From Deltaproteobacteria bacterium (lineage in GTDB: Bacteria > Desulfobacterota > Syntrophia > Syntrophales > UBA2210), in NCBI GenBank assembly GCA_019314085.1, contig JAFCZZ010000151.1:1-6286 (forward strand): 6,286 nt of DNA. The letters are read 5' to 3'. The position numbers were made by a program, and so were the translations under genes. The notes under the pieces were generated by a model. The model searched no databases, was not told where the DNA came from, and saw only the letters and a list, made by a program, of their open reading frames with translations. Below, piece by piece: positions 6,038 through 6,286 of the stretch; the first letter of the stretch is position 1, and every line of letters begins with the position of its first letter.

Positions 6038-6286
6038 TCAGAGTTCCATGATCATGGCAATTTCATCACAGAAGTCGGGATACTTTGAACATTTGAAACA
6101 ATCGGACCACACCTTTTCGGGAAGTTTGGACTTGTCGGTGACCACAAACCCGAGGGTCTTGAAAAATTCGGTCTGATAGGTAAGGGTGAATACCCTCAGC
6201 AGATCGAGCGTTATCGCCTCGGAGATACACGCCTCCACGAGTTTTCTGCCGATCCCCGATCTCCTGTTTTCGCTCCGTACGTACAG
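6038..6286 (-). CDS. argA: ArgA-type amino-acid N-acetyltransferase (GNAT), C-terminal part (5' end outside window)
   Basis: 82 residues up to a TGA stop; the frame stays open to the right edge, so the N-terminus is missing. The GNAT acetyl-CoA pyrophosphate loop is visible as RRSGIGRKLVEA (9-20 of the visible part). The sequence then shows RVFTLTYQTEFFKTLGF (about 35-51) and KLPEKVWSDCFKCSKYP (55-71), followed by CDEIAMIMEL. The FF-x-LGF and LPxKVWxDCxxC...CDExAM signatures fit the short, single-domain N-acetylglutamate synthases, which acetylate glutamate with acetyl-CoA in the first step of arginine synthesis. The three Cys (C-x2-C-x6-C) are a feature of this subgroup; a metal or structural role is not established here. 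The assignment to argA is likely, though a related GNAT of other specificity is possible. A 289-base gap and a separate promoter set it apart from the synthetase operon. Confidence 0.85.
   Translation of the reverse strand: MYVRSENRRSGIGRKLVEACISEAITLDLLRVFTLTYQTEFFKTLGFVVTDKSKLPEKVWSDCFKCSKYPDFCDEIAMIMEL

Overview
The window looks like ordinary chromosome from an anaerobic, Gram-negative, deltaproteobacterium-like organism (Desulfobacterota, perhaps Syntrophales-like). That placement is inferred from an outer-membrane lipoprotein transglycosylase, a standalone ADP-forming acyl-CoA synthetase alpha-type protein and a short Cys-containing ArgA-type acetyltransferase. It rests on protein character alone, not on any database search. 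The DNA is moderately GC-rich and the genes are tightly packed. No mobile element, CRISPR array, tRNA or rRNA was seen.

Layout, left to right. Bases 2-427 (+) hold the C-terminal part of a UbiA-family prenyltransferase, probably for quinone synthesis. It converges with everything else, which lies on the minus strand. In minus-strand transcription order (right to left) these are: the C-terminal part of an N-acetylglutamate synthase-like GNAT enzyme (6038-6286); a non-coding gap with an AT-rich promoter (5749-6037); an acyl-CoA synthetase alpha-type protein (4408-5748); a membrane-anchored UshA-type 5'-nucleotidase (2435-4390), 17 bases behind it; a regulatory-looking intergenic stretch (2239-2434); a SlyD-like FKBP prolyl isomerase with a four-cysteine tail (1756-2238); a short gap with a promoter (1642-1755); and the lipoprotein lytic transglycosylase MltA (463-1641).

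How the genes fit together. The acyl-CoA synthetase and 5'-nucleotidase genes form a probable two-gene operon, with the nucleotidase ribosome-binding site buried in a small hairpin that suggests translational coupling. The FKBP and mltA genes each seem to have their own promoter. The nucleotidase, MltA and UbiA products act in or on the cell envelope. The synthetase, FKBP and ArgA-like proteins are cytoplasmic, and no single pathway unites the set.

No clear new system is visible. The points most worth checking are: an apparent in-frame loss of roughly 30 residues just before the catalytic-type histidine of the synthetase; a leader in front of the FKBP gene in which a terminator hairpin overlaps a possible 11-codon reading frame; and a C-terminal extension of the nucleotidase with a Ca-loop-like motif and a membrane anchor.
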